Of a DNA stretch of 64,000 nucleotides, positions 15,725-23,098 are shown one piece after another. The position numbers and the translations under genes were made by a program. This DNA comes from SM1-73 sp964588305 (lineage in GTDB: Bacteria > Zixibacteria > MSB-5A5 > SM1-73), in assembly GCA_964588305.1 (NCBI GenBank), contig CAZPOP010000009.1, positions 50,730-114,729 of the forward strand. Reading direction: 5' to 3'. Numbering within the stretch: the first letter of the stretch is position 1; each line of letters begins with the position of its first letter. Under the pieces are notes generated by a model that did not search any database, had not been told where the DNA came from, and worked only from the letters and a program-made list of their open reading frames with translations.

Positions 15725-15836
15725 ATTGAAATTTCAAAAAGCAAAAGGCAAAATTACAGTTCAAAATTCAAAACTGTCTCATCGTTTTGGGTTTCTAATT
15801 TTGAGTTTTGAATTGCAATTTTGAATTTTTCATTTT
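15725..15836. repeat. Heptad-periodic intergenic array (16 x 7 nt)
   Basis: The 134-bp gap parses into sixteen 7-mers (ATTGAAA, TTTCAAA, AAGCAAA, AGGCAAA, TTCAAAA twice, then TGGGTTT, CTAATTT, TGAGTTT, CAATTTT, GAATTTT, TCATTTT). The left half is A-rich and the right half is roughly its complement, so the transcript can form a long imperfect hairpin. TTCAAAA pairs also occur in the array at 6864-6954. Confidence 0.6.
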
Positions 15837-15850
15837 TAATCGGAGAAAGA

Positions 15851-15994
15851 ATGGCGGAAGAGGCAACTTTTAAATGTCTAAGATGCGGGCATGAGTTCAA
15901 AATGCCGTATGATCCAAAAGGGCCTATGGTAGAACGTGCCTGCCCCAAATGCCTGTCCAATAGCGTGAGAAGGATGAAAGAGGAGAAGAAGTAG
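15851..15994 (+). CDS. Small zinc-ribbon protein
   Basis: A 47-aa protein from ATG 15851, with GGAGAAAG upstream. FKCLRCGHEF and RACPKCLSNSVRRM give a CxxC-x(20-25)-CxxC zinc or iron knuckle, similar in size and layout to FmdB-type or rubredoxin-like zinc ribbons. The C-terminus is Lys/Arg/Glu-rich. It is the last gene before a strong terminator and is on the same strand as the hdr cluster, so it may belong to that operon. Function is not known; a regulatory or metallochaperone role is speculation. Confidence 0.7.
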   Translation: MAEEATFKCLRCGHEFKMPYDPKGPMVERACPKCLSNSVRRMKEEKK

Positions 15995-16046
15995 TTTCCG
16001 CGCTAAACGGACAGGTTCAATCCATATTGATTTCCTCAACTATTCG

Positions 16047-16082
16047 AGCCTTTGGCTTTGACGTGCCAAAGGCTTCTTGCCT
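16047..16082 (+). terminator. Intrinsic terminator of the hdr cluster
   Basis: AGCCTTTGGC (16047-16056) pairs with GCCAAAGGCT (16065-16074) around an 8-nt loop, followed by the T-rich TCTTGCCTTTATT. It is 52 nt past the zinc-ribbon stop. Confidence 0.75.
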
Positions 16083-16088
16083 TTATTG

Positions 16089-16240
16089 CCGGGTGCCCCA
16101 CCGCTTGCGGTGGGTTGGGATTCAATCTGCCTAGGTGGTCCGTAGTTCGTCTGTAGGCAAGCCCTGAACCCTATGGTTCAGGGCTTGCTATTCTGTTACT
16201 CCAACCGACTATCTCACAGCGATGCTGTGAGCCAACCGCG
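16089..16240. repeat. Dispersed hairpin element (R3), copy 1
   Basis: CCCACCGC/GCGGTGGG hairpin (16097-16114) after GGGTG, followed by GGTGGTCCGTAG and an AAGCCCTGAACC/GGTTCAGGGCTT hairpin, then CTCACAGCGATGCTGTGAG. Related copies are at 17462-17560 and 18234-18320. The rest of the gap up to 16381 holds no gene. Confidence 0.6.
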
Positions 16241-16381
16241 GTTTATCTGGAAACCACACAAACAGAAGTTATGTGTCATTTGTTGTTGCAATGACAGGCG
16301 TCTTATCAGAAGGCGAAACTTCCTATGTTTCATTCCGTATCTTTGTATGTGCATGAAATAGAATAATTGGAGGATTGCAAC

Positions 16382-17452
16382 GTGCTATTCGATAACAAGA
16401 AGATAAAAACCATCCTCCTAACACTAATTTTATTACTCACGATTTCAGGGTTTGTTTCGGCTCGGGCCGACGTCATTGATTTGACGTTTATTGAGCCTCC
16501 TGATTCCAGCTCGGATATATCCAGAACATTGCAGAGCCTGGTAAAAGTCCAGGGCAGAGGTGGCCTCTGTCCAGACGCTCTTTATCTAATGACTCACTAT
16601 GGTGATCGTCAAGAGATTTTTGAAAAAGAAAACAAAAGATGTATAGATCATCCGATGATAAATGAGACCTGGCGCTTTTGCAGTGTATTCTGCACAACCA
16701 CTGACGATTCTGTCATAATGGGTAGAAATTGGGATAATCAAAATGTTGGGTCCATCATAGTTAGTCTCTATCATCCCCCCAAGGGATATTCTTCAATTTC
16801 CTTTTGCAGAGCCATCGATTTGGGTTATCCGCTAAACATGGACTTGGAGCAAATCAGATGGACAGAATTTGGAGACAAGTTGCTTTTAGCACCTTTCTAT
16901 GCTACTGATGGTGTCAATGAACACGGTCTGGCGGCTGCAATAACCGGTGTAAGGCAAACAAATCACAAACCCAAAAAAGATGAAGAATTAGTCTCCATTA
17001 CCTTCCTGGTACGCAAAATTCTCGATCAAACGAGAAATATCGAAGAAGCTGTGAACCTGGTCGAGAAGTTCGTTCCCTTTGATCTTGATAAGAAGTCCCT
17101 AAATGCCCATTTATTCGTCGTTGATTCGTCAGGCCGGTCAGTTATTCTGGAATATGTTAAAGATCAATGGGAGAAAATTTACGGAGATGAATCCTGGCAG
17201 GTACTGACCAATAAGCCTATATACAATGTGCCGGATACAATTCTAAGAGATGAATGCTGGCGTTATCGAAGCATGTCCGAAACTCTCGAGAATGCAAAGG
17301 GAGATGTGGACTGGAAAGCCGGCATGAAAATTCTGCAAGATGTAACCCAAAAAGGCACAGCCTGGTCTGTTGTCTATTCCCCCACGACTAAAGAACTGTA
17401 TTTCTCTGTTTATCAAAAGTGGGACAATATTTATCATCTAATAATGCCTTAA
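16382..17452 (+). CDS. Secreted Ntn-hydrolase, C45 / choloylglycine hydrolase-like amidase
   Basis: 356 aa. The GTG at 16382 is chosen because GGAGG lies just upstream; a TTG at 16367 precedes that site. A signal peptide spans about residues 1-27 (basic start, hydrophobic LLTLILLLTISGFVSA core, cleavage near SARA). The segment RFCSVFCTTTDDSVIMGRNWDN matches the N-terminal nucleophile region of linear-amide C-N hydrolases (Cys nucleophile followed by GRN(F/W/L)D). The body has NEHGLAAAITGV and NAHLFVVDSSG. Such enzymes cleave amide bonds in bile salts, acyl-homoserine lactones, penicillin V or acyl-peptides. It is likely periplasmic or secreted; the substrate is unknown. The gene is flanked on both sides by the R3 hairpin element. 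Confidence 0.75.
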   Translation: MLFDNKKIKTILLTLILLLTISGFVSARADVIDLTFIEPPDSSSDISRTLQSLVKVQGRGGLCPDALYLMTHYGDRQEIFEKENKRCIDHPMINETWRFCSVFCTTTDDSVIMGRNWDNQNVGSIIVSLYHPPKGYSSISFCRAIDLGYPLNMDLEQIRWTEFGDKLLLAPFYATDGVNEHGLAAAITGVRQTNHKPKKDEELVSITFLVRKILDQTRNIEEAVNLVEKFVPFDLDKKSLNAHLFVVDSSGRSVILEYVKDQWEKIYGDESWQVLTNKPIYNVPDTILRDECWRYRSMSETLENAKGDVDWKAGMKILQDVTQKGTAWSVVYSPTTKELYFSVYQKWDNIYHLIMP

Positions 17453-17461
17453 TCCCGAGAG

Positions 17462-17560
17462 CCGGGTGCCCCACCGCTTGCGGTGGGTTGAGATTTATTT
17501 TGCGCAGGTGGTCCGTAGGCGGTAGGTCAGGTGCCCTGTGCTCCTGACCTCCGATAACTC
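17462..17560. repeat. Dispersed hairpin element (R3), copy 2
   Basis: The same GGGTGCCCCACCGC/GCGGTGGG hairpin as at 16089, again followed by GGTGGTCCGTAG and then an AGGTCAGG/CCTGACCT hairpin. The two copies are in direct orientation on either side of the amidase gene. Confidence 0.6.
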
Positions 17561-17610
17561 CTGATCATCATCGCCCAACCCACAAGTACTGTTCTTCGGA
17601 GAGAGACGAG

Positions 17611-18180
17611 ATGTTTAAGGACATTTGGCTCGAAACCGAGCGTCTGATAATCAGACCTTTTAATCCAAATGATGCCCATAGATTGCACCGAATCGTCAGT
17701 CAGAAAGAGGTGATGAAATACCTCCCTGAAGATGTCATGTCCTTGGAGGAGGTCAAGAAGTTAATCGCGTGGCTGATTGATTGCTACGAGAAAAACCGAC
17801 CAGATCATATTATCAAATTCACCACGGCGGTGGTGTGGAAGCAAAGTGAGCTGGTGATCGGCTGGTGTGGACTTGGGCCACTTGAATTCAATCCAGCAGA
17901 AACTGAAATTTACTTTGGACTATCAAAAGAGTATTGGGCAAGGGGTCTGGCTACTGAGGCTGCCAAGGCAATGCTTCACCATGGGTTTACGACCATTCGC
18001 CTTGACAAAATCGTGGCTGTTGTCCATCCTCAAAACGTTGCCAGTCAAAAGGTCCTAGAGAAAGCTGGACTTCGTTATCTGGTGAAATATGAAACTCTTC
18101 CAGCACGACACAGCTACTATGATGGATATCTCTACTATTCGCTCCCCAAAGATGATTATCTCTCTTGGTCGCGAGCCTAA
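17611..18180 (+). CDS. GNAT family N-acetyltransferase (RimJ/RimL-like)
   Basis: 189 aa starting ATG 17611 with GGAGAGAG upstream. ETERLIIRPFNPNDAHRLHRIV is the usual opening of RimJ/RimL/YdaF-type acetyltransferases. EIYFGLSKEYWARGLATEAAKAML contains the acetyl-CoA pyrophosphate-binding Q/RxxGxA-like loop (RGLATEA). VHPQNVASQKVLEKAGL is the conserved C-terminal NxxSxxxxEKxGF motif. It transfers acetyl from acetyl-CoA to an amino group on a protein N-terminus or small molecule; the acceptor is not predictable. Isolated gene, flanked by repeat elements. Confidence 0.87.
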   Translation: MFKDIWLETERLIIRPFNPNDAHRLHRIVSQKEVMKYLPEDVMSLEEVKKLIAWLIDCYEKNRPDHIIKFTTAVVWKQSELVIGWCGLGPLEFNPAETEIYFGLSKEYWARGLATEAAKAMLHHGFTTIRLDKIVAVVHPQNVASQKVLEKAGLRYLVKYETLPARHSYYDGYLYYSLPKDDYLSWSRA

Positions 18181-18233
18181 ACCATGTGAAATCTTATTTT
18201 GAGATGAATCTTTGGATGAAGTCTTTTAGCAGG

Positions 18234-18320
18234 GTGCCCCACAGCTCTGCTGTGGGCAAGCCGGGCCAACCTCTTAGTCCAACCGGCTATCTCACAGCGA
18301 AGCTCTGAGCCACCCGGCGG
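18234..18320. repeat. Dispersed hairpin element (R3), copy 3
   Basis: AGGGTGCCCCACAGC/GCTGTGGG variant of the R3 hairpin, followed by CCAACCGGCTATCTCACAGCGAAGCT, closely matching the tail of copy 1 (CCAACCGACTATCTCACAGCG). Confidence 0.55.
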
Positions 18321-18347
18321 GATGTTCCACACGAATCGCCCCTACTA

Positions 18348-18734
18348 CTACGCGAGGGCTATCGCCTCGATCTCGATCTTCATCCCCTTAGGCAGACGAG
18401 AGACCTCAATAGTTGATCTGGCGGGCGGGTCTTTGGAGAAATACCGATTATAAACCTCGTTCATCACTCCGAAGTCGTCCATGGTGTGCAGGAACACGGT
18501 GGTTTTGACGATCTTGTCCAATCCTGACCCGGCCGCCTCCAGTACGGCTTTGAGGTTTTCAATCACCCGTTTGGTCTCCTGAACGATTCCGTCGGAAATC
18601 CTGTCGCCGGTCTTGGGATCCAACGCGATCTGCCCGGACACGAAGATCAGCGATTCCCCTTCCACCTTCACCGCCTGTGAATACGGTCCCACCGCCCTGG
18701 GTGCATTATCTGTTTGTACAATGGTTTTTGGCAT
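18348..18734 (-). CDS. ridA: RidA family enamine/imine deaminase
   Basis: 128 aa with the ATG at 18732-18734, supported by GGGAGGT; a longer frame upstream has no such site. The sequence shows AVGPYSQAVKV, FVSGQIALDPKTG, the LKAVLEAAGSGLDKIVKTTVFL helix, and the C-terminal PARSTIEVSRLPKGMKIEIEAIA with the conserved Arg that binds the substrate carboxylate and the terminal E. RidA hydrolyses reactive 2-aminoacrylate and related enamines made by PLP enzymes. Length is typical. Cytosolic trimer by family knowledge. The 370-bp upstream region carries no gene, only a hairpin at 19002-19044. Confidence 0.92.
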   Translation of the reverse strand: MPKTIVQTDNAPRAVGPYSQAVKVEGESLIFVSGQIALDPKTGDRISDGIVQETKRVIENLKAVLEAAGSGLDKIVKTTVFLHTMDDFGVMNEVYNRYFSKDPPARSTIEVSRLPKGMKIEIEAIALA

Positions 18735-19001
18735 ATACCTCCCTTCCAACCAAATTCTTTGGCCACAGACACCTTTATCCGCCACCTCCGTTGCATCTTC
18801 GTCGGGGATAGATAGTCGGCCAAGAACCTGATTGATCTTACAGTGAGTCTCTCCATCGGGGAATAAAACATCTTTCTTTTGCTGTGTCAAGAAGTTTCTG
18901 CCGCTGCCTTGAGGAAAGACATTCTGCCCACCATTCTTAGGCATTATGGATTGACGGCGACGAAGGAATGCTCTGAGTTTGAGAAAGAGTAGAAAAAAAC
19001 G

Positions 19002-19044
19002 AGCACCTAATCCCAACTTCCCGTAGGAAATGGAACTAGGTGCT
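19002..19044. repeat. AGCACCTA/TAGGTGCT hairpin (R4), degenerate copy
   Basis: AGCACCTA (19002-19009) pairs with TAGGTGCT (19037-19044). It is a looser version of the AGCACCTAA hairpins at 29667-29690 and 62792-62827. It lies downstream of the minus-strand response-regulator gene and may act as a terminator. Confidence 0.5.
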
Positions 19045-19108
19045 GGTATGCCCCCGAATGCTGTGATTTTGTAGAGCTAACCTTTAGTCAATTTCTCAGT
19101 GAGTCACT

Positions 19109-19546
19109 TTATTTGTTCATGCTGAGCAAAACGACTTTCACAATCTCTAAGAGTCTTTCGCAACTGAATGGCTTCTTTATGAATAAATCCCCGCCCGCCT
19201 CAAAACTTTTGCCTTCGTCGGTTCGGGCATCTTTCCCGGTCAGGAAGACGACCGGTATTTTTGAGGTCTCCTGGCTCTTTTTCAATTCTCTGCAAACCTG
19301 ATATCCGTCCATGAAGGGCATCATGATGTCCAGAAGGATCAAATCGGGCAGAAAAGTCTTTGCCCTCTCAATTCCGATCACGCTGGAGTTCTCCGACTTC
19401 ACCTGGTAGCCTGCATTCTCCAGAAAGGTCTCGATTATATCGGTTATCTCGGGCTCATCGTCTATGACCAGTATCTTGACAGAATTGGCCTTCTTCTTTT
19501 TGGAAACTTCGGCGACATCCGACGTGCCAGGCTTTTCAGTCAACAT
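19109..19546 (-). CDS. Single-domain response regulator
   Basis: 145 aa consisting of a receiver domain after a 22-residue lysine-rich lead. Visible residues are ILVIDDEPEI (acidic pair), the phosphorylatable Asp in LILLDIMMPFMDG, the Thr in VVFLTGKDA and the Lys in DLFIKKPFS. There is no output domain, so it acts by protein-protein contact (CheY- or PilG-like) or as a phosphate sink. No histidine kinase lies nearby. The upstream amidase gene is on the same strand 29 bp away, so co-transcription is likely. Confidence 0.9.
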   Translation of the reverse strand: MLTEKPGTSDVAEVSKKKKANSVKILVIDDEPEITDIIETFLENAGYQVKSENSSVIGIERAKTFLPDLILLDIMMPFMDGYQVCRELKKSQETSKIPVVFLTGKDARTDEGKSFEAGGDLFIKKPFSCERLLEIVKVVLLSMNK

Positions 19547-19575
19547 AGGTTCCCTCTTTTATGGTTCGGCTTGGC

Positions 19576-20364
19576 TCACCACAGGTAAAAGTCCGTTCTT
19601 CGGTCATCAAAAATATGATTGTTGGCTGTCACCCTCTTGTCCTTAGCCAAGGACGGATCTATTTGGGTTATGCACACCTTCTCTTCTTCGGCATTGGCTC
19701 TGGCTAGAATCTTTCCTTCAGGATCTGCTATCTGGCTGTTGCCAGTAAATGTCATCTCTTCTGCCTCTCTTTTCTCGGTCCCGGTTCTGTTGCAAGTAAT
19801 GGCAAAGACTCTGTTTTCTACGCATCGAGTAATCATGGCGTCCTGGCAATAGGGAAGCATCAGATTCGAAGGATGGCAAATCAAATCTGCCCCCTTTAGG
19901 GCCAATGTCCTTGCCACCTCAGGAAAGATCCAGTCGAAGCAGATCATCATGCCGATCTTGGTGTTCCCAATATCAAAGGTTTCCAACTCTTTGTCTCCGG
20001 GAGCGAACAAATGTTTTTCCCTGTCAAAAAGATGAAGTTTTCTGTAAAGGAAACAGTCTCCCTCAGGCGTCACCAATACTGAAGAGTTGAAGAGCTTATC
20101 ATTGGCCCTTTCCGCAATCCCGAAAACGAAATTCGTATTCTCCTTCTCGGCAAGTTCTCTGAATTTCGAGACGGTCGGACCATCGGGAATGGTTTCGGCT
20201 GACCTCCTGAGTTCCTCCTCATTTAAGAAGAGATAACCAGTGCTGAAAAGCTCTGGTAGAACCAGGAGGTCAGCTTTAGCCCCCCTTAATGAATTTATGA
20301 CCTTCTCAACGTTTTCTTCTTTCCTCCCGAAGAGAGGAGAAAACTGCACGAAGCCGACATTCAC
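19576..20364 (-). CDS. Carbon-nitrogen hydrolase (nitrilase superfamily)
   Basis: 262 aa with GTG start at 20362-20364, chosen because AAAAAAGGAGG precedes it and VNVGFVQFSP is the normal N-terminal strand of the family; an upstream in-frame ATG adds 23 unlikely residues. The Glu-Lys-Cys triad is visible: LPELFSTGY (Glu), YRKLHLFD (Lys) and MMICFDWIFPE (Cys). The family includes N-carbamoylputrescine amidase, omega-amidase and formamidase-like enzymes. CFDWIFPE and HPSNLMLPYCQDAM resemble carbamoylputrescine- or acyl-amide-type amidases, but the substrate is not fixed by these motifs. Cytosolic. Confidence 0.88.
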   Translation of the reverse strand: MNVGFVQFSPLFGRKEENVEKVINSLRGAKADLLVLPELFSTGYLFLNEEELRRSAETIPDGPTVSKFRELAEKENTNFVFGIAERANDKLFNSSVLVTPEGDCFLYRKLHLFDREKHLFAPGDKELETFDIGNTKIGMMICFDWIFPEVARTLALKGADLICHPSNLMLPYCQDAMITRCVENRVFAITCNRTGTEKREAEEMTFTGNSQIADPEGKILARANAEEEKVCITQIDPSLAKDKRVTANNHIFDDRRTDFYLW

Positions 20365-20559
20365 AACTCCTCCTTTTTTGTTTTTCGACGTTTTACACTC
20401 ATACTTTAGTTTAAGGAAACAAAAAGTGAACAAGAGTCAAGAAATTTCACGTTTGCGGCAACCTCAAGGAAGTACATTCAGGGCTAACGCGAGCCGTTCC
20501 GGCGCTTGGACCCTTATACTCGTCTTGACAATCGTTTTCTTCAGTGCTAACTTCTTGCC

Positions 20560-21834
20560 ATGCCAGCAACACGCGCCTTTCAGGATCAATTCGCAAGAGA
20601 ACATTTCAAACGGAATTTCTTTCTGGGGGTGGCAAACGGAGTTTTGTTCAACCTCGCCTGGGCCTTCACCAGTGGTTCCACCATGCTACCTCTTTTCATA
20701 AGCAAGCTTACTTCGTCCAACGTTCTGGTCGGATTGGCCTCCACCTTGGAGGCAGTGGGTTGGTTTATACCTCAGATGGCAGTTGCTGCCGTGACTCTAC
20801 ACCAGAGGAACCAGATGCCCCTATACATCAAAACAGCTTTCTTGAGAGGGGGATCGTTTTTGCTTTTAGCGGTCCTGGTCTTTTTTTCAGGAGTTGTTAA
20901 TCCTTCATATCTTCTTATCACTTTCTTCATACTCTTCTCGATCTATGCTCTGGGGGGAGGTTTGGCCGGAGTTGCCTTTACCGACGTGGTGGGAAGGAGC
21001 ATACCGCAGAACAAGAGGGGAAGTTTCTTTGGAATGAGGATGTTTTTCGGCGGAGGGCTTGCCGCCCTGGCCGGAATTCTGATAGAAAGGATATTGAGAA
21101 TCCACGAGTTTCCCAAGAACTTCGGAGTTCTGTTCCTGATAGCGGCAGCTCTAATCACCTTGGCCTTGCTTTCCTTTTGCCTGGTGAAAGAACCGCCTGT
21201 AAGCAAGCGGCCCGAAAGAAAAAACATCAGGCAAAACTTACGCCTGGGATTTGATGCTCTCAAAAGGGACAGGAATTTCAGGATGCTTATCTGGACCCGG
21301 GTGGCTATCGGATCGTATGTGCTGGGATTCCCTTTCTATATCATCTTCGCCAGGAAGTTCTTATTCATACCCACCAGCATCGCCGGCATATTCCTCAGCG
21401 TGCAGATGGTAGGATATTTATCCTCCAACCTCCTGTGGGGATACCTGAGCAATAATAAGAGCAACAGATTGGTCTTGTTTCTTTCTGCTGTATGTTCCGC
21501 AATTTGCCCCGTTCTGCTCCTTTTGAGTGTCCTGACAAGAATTCCGCTTGCGCTTTATGGTTCGATTTTCTTTTTTCTGGGTGCAACCATCGCCGGATTG
21601 GATATGGGGTATACCAACTATCTTTTGGAGATTGCGCCGGAGGATAGACGACCTATCTATGTGGGATTCCTAAACACGATTGTAGGTCCCACAATCTTTC
21701 TCTCTGCGGTAGGGGGTCTGATCATTCAGCTCTCTTCCTTCACCTTTTTGTATTCCGTCGTATTATTAGTCTCCATCGTTTCTATTTTTCTCTCTTTATC
21801 TCTTGGAGAAACCAAAAAGCCATTGAGCCCTTGA
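20560..21834 (+). CDS. MFS transporter
   Basis: 424 aa with about 12 hydrophobic segments arranged in two halves split by a charged loop (KEPPVSKRPERKNIRQNLRLGFDALKRDRNF, about residues 215-245). The N-terminal half has VGLASTLEAVGWFIPQ and the DVVGRSIPQNKRGSFFGMRM loop, the position of the MFS inter-helix signature. It is an inner-membrane permease; the substrate cannot be told. The ribosome site is weak, so the exact start is uncertain; a TTGACA-17-TAACTT element lies just upstream (20525-20553), which would leave almost no leader. Confidence 0.82.
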   Translation: MPATRAFQDQFAREHFKRNFFLGVANGVLFNLAWAFTSGSTMLPLFISKLTSSNVLVGLASTLEAVGWFIPQMAVAAVTLHQRNQMPLYIKTAFLRGGSFLLLAVLVFFSGVVNPSYLLITFFILFSIYALGGGLAGVAFTDVVGRSIPQNKRGSFFGMRMFFGGGLAALAGILIERILRIHEFPKNFGVLFLIAAALITLALLSFCLVKEPPVSKRPERKNIRQNLRLGFDALKRDRNFRMLIWTRVAIGSYVLGFPFYIIFARKFLFIPTSIAGIFLSVQMVGYLSSNLLWGYLSNNKSNRLVLFLSAVCSAICPVLLLLSVLTRIPLALYGSIFFFLGATIAGLDMGYTNYLLEIAPEDRRPIYVGFLNTIVGPTIFLSAVGGLIIQLSSFTFLYSVVLLVSIVSIFLSLSLGETKKPLSP

Positions 21835-21839
21835 ATTAC

Positions 21840-22965
21840 TTGCCTGTCGGCTCCCTCGACAGATAACCGTGTGCTTCCCGCCAGGTCAGGGGACCTGGCT
21901 GGCACAAGAAAAATAGAAACTGGGGGAGAGTTTAGGCGTGGGCATCGTTCTTCGCGTAGCCAAGGCTTCATGCCTCAGTGCCAAGCCGTCCTTCGACATC
22001 CCGCCTTCGGCGGGAGACGAAGTGCAAAGGCTTGCCTATGCGTGACAACCGTCATCACCCTCCCTCAAATTCCCTCCCATTAAGGGAGGGAAAGAGTATT
22101 CCCTCTCCGCTTGGGGGAGGGGGACAAAGGGTGAGGGGTATAAAGCCGCGTAGCCAAGGCTTCATGCCTTGGCTGGCAAGCCATAAAGGTTTGCCTACGC
22201 GGTCGAGGAATAAAGGAGTTGAGGCGTAAGCCTTTTATCACATTAAAATCCTTACGGATTTACGTGCCTGTCGGGTCCCCAGACCCGACAGGTGACCGCC
22301 TGCTCCCCGCAAGGTCAGGAGAACGGGCGCAAAGTTTAGGCATGGGCATGGTCCTTCGCGTAGCCAAGGCTTTATGCCTTGGCTGGTCTCGAGATCCTGC
22401 GGACAAGCCCTAAAGGCTTGCCTATGCGTGACAACCGTCATCACCCTCCCTGAAATTCCCTCCCATTAAGGGAAGGCAGACACTCCAAAATGTCTTTCAG
22501 TGGCCGAGAGGAGGAGTTAAGGCGTCAGCCTTTCATCACATTAAAATCCTTACGGATTTACGTGCCTGTCGGGTCCCCAGACCCGACAGGGAACCGTGTG
22601 CTCCCCGCCAGGTGAGGGGACTTGGCCGGCACAAGATTTCCCCTTTTGTCATTGCGAGTTCCGATTTATCGGAACGAAGCAATCTCATAACTGACAGGGG
22701 CTGCAAAGGCAGCCGCAGCCAAGCAAACATAATCTCTCAAAAGTGTCAAGAATATTCCTTGACAACTGGCGCAATCGAAGTTATTCTGTTATTAAATCTT
22801 AGACAAGGCCTTACCAAATCTTGAAATAAACGAACGACCGGTTGAATGTCTTACACTCTCCGCAGAACTCTCGAATCCTTTTCTTCCATGGAGGCGGTGC
22901 ATATGCGATCCCCACCGAACAAGTGAAGCCTCAGTTCGGATAGGGGTTAAACCCCTATCCCAACG
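21840..22965. repeat. Repeat-rich non-coding region (1.3 kb)
   Basis: The gap 21835-23098 has no credible gene. It contains several copies of dispersed hairpin elements: CGTAGCCAAGGC...GCCTTGGCTGGC...AAGCC...GGCTTGCCTACGCG units (R1; about 21952-22045, 22145-22203, 22350-22432), a following GGCGTAAGCCTTTTATCACA...AATCCTTACGGATT unit (22207-22262, 22511-22560), perfect CCTGTCGGGTC/GACCCGACAGG hairpins (22267-22292, 22565-22590), and CCCTCCC...GGGAGG palindromes. The order is partly duplicated in tandem, so the region grew by duplication of a compound element. Confidence 0.7.
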
Positions 22966-22970
22966 GGCGT

Positions 22971-23048
22971 TTTGTAGTTGCCCAATTTATTGGGCGATTA
23001 TTTAGCGGGTTATTGAAAAACGAGCTCGATGAATCGAGCAACTACAAA
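22971..23048. repeat. Cruciform-like element with two inner hairpins
   Basis: Outer arms TTTGTAGTTGC (22971-22981) and GCAACTACAAA (23038-23048) are perfectly complementary. Inside are two perfect hairpins, CCCAAT/ATTGGG (22981-22994) and GCTCGAT/ATCGAGC (23024-23039). A third palindrome, GGATAGGGGTT/AACCCCTATCC, lies just before (22938-22960). It sits 50 bp upstream of the secreted gene at 23099. Confidence 0.6.
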
Positions 23049-23098
23049 TCCACCTTACACCTTAATTCTTTAACCTTGTTTTCAAAAAGGAGACGAAA

